Below are positions 61,374-64,000 of a stretch of DNA of 64,000 bases, in pieces. This stretch comes from Bin87 sp963668585 (GTDB lineage: Bacteria > Chloroflexota > Dehalococcoidia > Lucifugimonadales > UBA3495). The notes beneath the pieces are model-generated. The model did not search any database. It saw only the letters and a program-made list of their open reading frames with translations, and had not been told where the DNA came from. The translations under genes and the position numbers were made by a program. The stretch lies in assembly GCA_963668585.1 (NCBI GenBank), contig OY764869.1, positions 1,612,001 to 1,676,000 on the forward strand, in the 5' to 3' direction. Each line of letters starts with the position of its first letter. Within the stretch, counting starts at the first letter, position 1.

Positions 61374-62114
61374 TCAGGTTGAGGCGGCGCTCTGCCGGGG
61401 CCGGCCCTGGCGCACCGCGTCGCGTCGTTTGGGCGTGCCGATGGTGGGCATCCGCAGGTAGTAGGGCTGGAGGGTGGCGAGGTCGTCGGTGTCGTCCTGC
61501 TGCAGACGAAGGGCGGCGAGGGCGGCCAGAGCCCATACCCGGTTTGCGGGAGTCCACGGCGAAACGTCCGGGTCGAAAGCGTCCACGCCCGCGCTGATGT
61601 CCCGGATTTCCTGGCGTCTGGCATGGGCGGCCTCGCCGCAGTAGATCAGCGCCGGCGGGGATAAGGAAGGTTCCTGCTCCAACAGGTCCGCCGGGGCGGC
61701 GATGGCGTCTTCCCTGATTCTCTGGCCGCTGCCATCAAACCATGCTGAGGCGACCTCATTGCGGCCGGCATCGAGCCATGCCGACACCACGCCGCGGGGC
61801 GTCAGGTGCGGGGTGGCTTCGAGGGCAAGCGTATCGACTCCGACGATGGGAAATCCGGCGGCCATGGCCAGTCCCTTGGCGGCGCTGACGCCGACGCGGA
61901 GGGCGCTGAAAGGCCCGGGACCCAGCGCCACGGCGACCGCCGCAAGGTCGGCGGACCGGATGTGTCGCGCCGCCAGCAGTTCGGCGACGGCCGGCATCAA
62001 TTGGGCGGTATGGTTGGCGGTGGACCGCCAGAGTCGGGCCTCGATGATCGAACCGTCCGTTTCGGACAGGGCGACGCCGCCGAACCGGGATGAAGTATCG
62101 ATGGACAAAAGCAT
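61374..62114 (-). CDS. tsaB: tRNA t6A synthesis protein TsaB
   Basis: 246 residues. MLLSIDTSSRFGGVALSE and ALGPGPFSALRVGVSAAKGL are the marks of this inactive ASKHA-fold partner of TsaD. The C-terminal half is divergent, as usual. With TsaC, TsaD and TsaE it makes threonylcarbamoyl-adenosine 37 in ANN-decoding tRNAs. Its ATG overlaps the tsaE stop (TGATG). tsaD is not in the window. Confidence 0.92.
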   Translation of the reverse strand: MLLSIDTSSRFGGVALSETDGSIIEARLWRSTANHTAQLMPAVAELLAARHIRSADLAAVAVALGPGPFSALRVGVSAAKGLAMAAGFPIVGVDTLALEATPHLTPRGVVSAWLDAGRNEVASAWFDGSGQRIREDAIAAPADLLEQEPSLSPPALIYCGEAAHARRQEIRDISAGVDAFDPDVSPWTPANRVWALAALAALRLQQDDTDDLATLQPYYLRMPTIGTPKRRDAVRQGRPRQSAAST

Positions 62115-62641
62115 CAGCGTGATCCTGCGGCCAGATTGGCCATCAGGGCGGCAAACCGTTCCGGGGCGTCCGCGACGGTGATGCTATGACGCGCGGGGAT
62201 GGTACCGTCCTCGTCGGGCATGACCTCACAGGCGGCCGGGTATTCGTCCACGGCGTAGTTGAGTTCGATCCACAGGGCATCTTCCGGAAAAATCTCGGCG
62301 GCGCGGTCGGCCCACTCGACGATCAGGATATCCTCCCCCGCCGCGACAATGTCCTCGAACCCCAGATCCCAGGCCTCGGCCGGATGGTCGATGCGGTACA
62401 GGTCGGCGTGGTGCAGGGTGAGGCGTCCCTGGTAACGGGTCATCAGTACGAAGGTGGGGCTGCGGGCGTAACCATCGACGCCCAGACCCCGGGCGATGCC
62501 CTGGGTGAGGCAGGTTTTGCCCGCTCCCAAAGGGCCGGTGAGCAGGAAAATGTCGCCGGGCAGCGCGGATTCCCCGATGATTTGTCCAACGCGCCGAGTC
62601 TCATCGGCATTGTTGGTGTGGAGGATGATGTGGTCGGCCAT
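62114..62641 (-). CDS. tsaE: tRNA t6A synthesis ATPase TsaE
   Basis: 175 residues. Walker A is LTGPLGAGKTCLTQGIARGL near residue 37, with SPTFVLMTRYQG, LHHADLYRID and ILIVEWADRAAEIFPEDAL. ATPase of the TsaB-TsaD-TsaE complex. The frame is open upstream to 62821, but the part before MADHIIL lies inside thiL and is unlike the family. No ribosome site is seen before this ATG. Confidence 0.92.
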   Translation of the reverse strand: MADHIILHTNNADETRRVGQIIGESALPGDIFLLTGPLGAGKTCLTQGIARGLGVDGYARSPTFVLMTRYQGRLTLHHADLYRIDHPAEAWDLGFEDIVAAGEDILIVEWADRAAEIFPEDALWIELNYAVDEYPAACEVMPDEDGTIPARHSITVADAPERFAALMANLAAGSR

Positions 62642-62678
62642 TGGGGTACGTCGTGGTTTGCCCGGTGTCGTCGCGAAA

Positions 62679-63680
62679 TCAGGCGTTGAAATGGTCCCAA
62701 CCGGCGCCGCGACGGGCCAATGGGTCACCGCTGTGGTCGAGTACTGTGACGGATCCGGGTTCTCCTGTGGTGATTTCTCCGATGACCGCCGCGCCGTCGG
62801 GCAGTCGGGCCATGGCGTCATCCATTATATCGGGTGGCGCAGCGAACAGCAGGACATAATCCTCGCCGCCGTAGAGGGCGAGGTCCAGCCAGTCGTCGGG
62901 GAACGCTGTTTTGAGTTCCGGGCTCACTGGTATCCGGTCCGAGTTAATGATGGCGGCGACTCCGCTGGCGGAACAGAGTTTGCCCAGGTCGTCCGCCAAC
63001 CCGTCGCTCACGTCCATGGCGGAAGGGGTCCGTGCGGCTGCCAGTATCTTGCCGGCGTCGATATGTGGACGGGGACGCCGGTGCTGCTCGATCAGGTCGG
63101 ACGCTTGCGGCGCATGACCATCAAGCAATTGTCGCAGGCCTCCCCCGGAGCTGCCCACCGGCCCGGTCAGCCCCACCAGATGCCCGGGTCGGGCGGCGGT
63201 CCGCACCATGGGAATCCCCCCGATGGTTCCGGTGAGGGCGACGGTGACGAAGGCCACTGGGGAGCGCACCATGTCGCCGCCGATGATGCTGGCGCCGTAT
63301 TCGTTGCAAATCTGCATCATCCCTGCGTACAGTTCTTTCACGTCGTCCACCGGTGTATCCGGAGGCAGGCCCAGGGTGATGAGCGCAACGGCCGGGTCTC
63401 CGCCCATGGCGGCCACGTCGCTGATGTTGGAGGCGACGGCCTTCCAGCCCAGGTCGCGCCAGGGAGTGGTCGCAGCGGTGAAGTGAATGCCGTCCACCAT
63501 GGTATCGGTGGTGTATAGTTCGGTGATCGGCCCGGTGGGGAAGGTGATGGCTGCGGCATCGTCGCCGTTGCCGACGGCGAGGTTGAATGGGCGACGGGCA
63601 TCCGGCGTTGGGGAAGCGGGCTTGGTCCATTGCTGGACCAGTTCAATGAGGCCGAATTCGCCGAGGTCGGAGATGCGCAT
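62679..63680 (-). CDS. thiL: Thiamine-monophosphate kinase
   Basis: 333 residues from the ATG at 63680 (MRISDLGEFGLI, the usual ThiL opening); an in-frame TTG nine codons upstream is possible. GNGDDAAAI, TTDTMVDGIHF, WKAVASNISDVAAMGGDP, GGDMVRSP and MDVSDGLADDLGKL are the metal and ATP motifs of the AIR-synthase-like fold. It phosphorylates thiamine monophosphate to the active diphosphate. First gene of the run thiL-tsaE-tsaB-ndk. Confidence 0.94.
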   Translation of the reverse strand: MRISDLGEFGLIELVQQWTKPASPTPDARRPFNLAVGNGDDAAAITFPTGPITELYTTDTMVDGIHFTAATTPWRDLGWKAVASNISDVAAMGGDPAVALITLGLPPDTPVDDVKELYAGMMQICNEYGASIIGGDMVRSPVAFVTVALTGTIGGIPMVRTAARPGHLVGLTGPVGSSGGGLRQLLDGHAPQASDLIEQHRRPRPHIDAGKILAAARTPSAMDVSDGLADDLGKLCSASGVAAIINSDRIPVSPELKTAFPDDWLDLALYGGEDYVLLFAAPPDIMDDAMARLPDGAAVIGEITTGEPGSVTVLDHSGDPLARRGAGWDHFNA

Positions 63681-63750
63681 ACTGGGTAGAGTGTTGCCGT
63701 GGGGCAAGGTGATGGGCGGATACTATGATGTCAAAGCGGGGCAAAAGGAA

Positions 63751-63775
63751 ACCGGGCCGTTTTGACGGGCCCGGT
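63751..63775 (-). terminator. Terminator-like hairpin upstream of thiL
   Basis: ACCGGGCC (63751-63758) and GGCCCGGT (63768-63775) pair over 8 bp with a 9-base loop. On the minus strand TTTCCTTTTG follows; on the plus strand ATTTT follows. It would best serve a minus-strand transcript coming from beyond 63800. Confidence 0.55.
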
Positions 63776-63800
63776 ATTTTCCATGCGCTTTTTCGGTTGA

Positions 63801-63992
63801 TTAGTGAAAGGAAGCAAGAGATTTGCGAGTTTGTCCGGCAATTTTGCCGGTATGCAGCGGATTTTCTAATGGAACCTGCCGTTCTGACTCCGGGAGTCCA
63901 ATTGAACTCGACCAGACGAGCCATCGAGCGGGAACGTCCGCTGATTGACCTGGGAGTGGGACGGGTCGCGCCTTGCGGCGTTCACCGACCAT
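63801..63992 (-). CDS. Doubtful small basic ORF at right edge
   Basis: 63 codons from ATG 63992, preceded by GGAGA at a good distance, with the terminator-like hairpin 25 bases after its stop. The protein (MVGERRKARPVPLPGQSADV onward) has no known family and unremarkable composition. The same bases can fold (GACTC/GAGTC and CCGGCAA/TTGCCGG stems), so a small RNA is equally possible. Plus-strand frames here look like chance. Confidence 0.25.
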   Translation of the reverse strand: MVGERRKARPVPLPGQSADVPARWLVWSSSIGLPESERQVPLENPLHTGKIAGQTRKSLASFH

Positions 63993-64000
63993 AGGTCTCC

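Noticed and set aside
62642..62821. 60-codon extension of tsaE into thiL
   Set aside because: TsaE proteins begin near the MADHIIL segment, and the extension overlaps the conserved end of thiL.

Overview
The window is a dense, GC-rich (roughly 60-65% G+C) stretch of bacterial chromosome with about 47 supported protein genes. I see no tRNA, rRNA, CRISPR array, prophage or transposase. The gene content suggests a free-living member of the Chloroflexota, perhaps SAR202 or another Dehalococcoidia-like lineage. The grounds are many stand-alone catabolic enzymes (CaiB-type CoA transferase, luciferase-like monooxygenase, GMC oxidoreductase, iron-type alcohol dehydrogenase, gamma-glutamyltransferase), very large insertions in both RpoB and RpoC, and frequent dispersed palindromic repeats. 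This placement is inference from gene content only.

Layout. 1-3012 (minus): end-truncated zinc-ribbon protein, then a translationally coupled DUF58/DUF4129 pair. 3325-5205 (plus): carboxymuconolactone-decarboxylase-like protein and a TPR protein. 5359-9290 (minus): DNA methyltransferase, Tes-like multi-cluster radical SAM enzyme, class I methyltransferase and a PlsY-like acyltransferase with altered motifs; this is the most intriguing block. 9415-12890: CoA transferase, inositol-phosphatase-like enzyme, a repeat-filled spacer and a Nudix hydrolase that looks leaderless. 13074-15598: gyrB-hpt. 15638-20062 (minus): lipoprotein, gamma-glutamyltransferase, folK, folP. 20178-24224 (plus): acyl-CoA carboxylase carboxyltransferase, LLM monooxygenase, rarA. 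24221-27782 (minus): GNAT, arrestin-like protein, isochorismatase-like protein, threonine aldolase. 27930-33502 (plus): alpha/beta hydrolase, lspA with a zinc-ribbon tail, rluD-type synthase, glnS, gltX. 33499-40141: potassium channel, metallo-beta-lactamase-fold protein with a changed metal motif, mtaB with a HEPN-like partner, Fe-ADH-like protein, and an AT-richer pyrD. 40331-50107 (minus): rpoB-rpoC. 50376-60307 (minus): fumC, GMC oxidoreductase, a small unknown, gltB-gltD. 60518-63680: rsfS (plus), then thiL-tsaE-tsaB-ndk (minus). The last 320 bases hold a terminator-like hairpin and a doubtful small ORF.

How genes work together. Several pairs are coupled by 1-4 base overlaps: DUF58/DUF4129, gyrB/hpt, ggt/lipoprotein, lspA/rluD, HEPN-like/mtaB and tsaE/tsaB. 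folP/folK make folate precursors. gltB/gltD make glutamate from glutamine and 2-oxoglutarate. tsaB/tsaE contribute to t6A37 of tRNA, which MtaB then methylthiolates. rpoB/rpoC form the RNA polymerase core. The DNA methyltransferase to PlsY-like block could be a lipid-modifying gene set.

Regulatory signals. Several promoters share an extended -10 of the form TGCTATNAT. Two or three genes appear to have no or nearly no 5' leader. Two divergent gene pairs seem to share promoter elements (folP with the carboxyltransferase, gltB with rsfS). The rpoB and gltB leaders contain hairpins. These come from reading by eye, not from a motif search.
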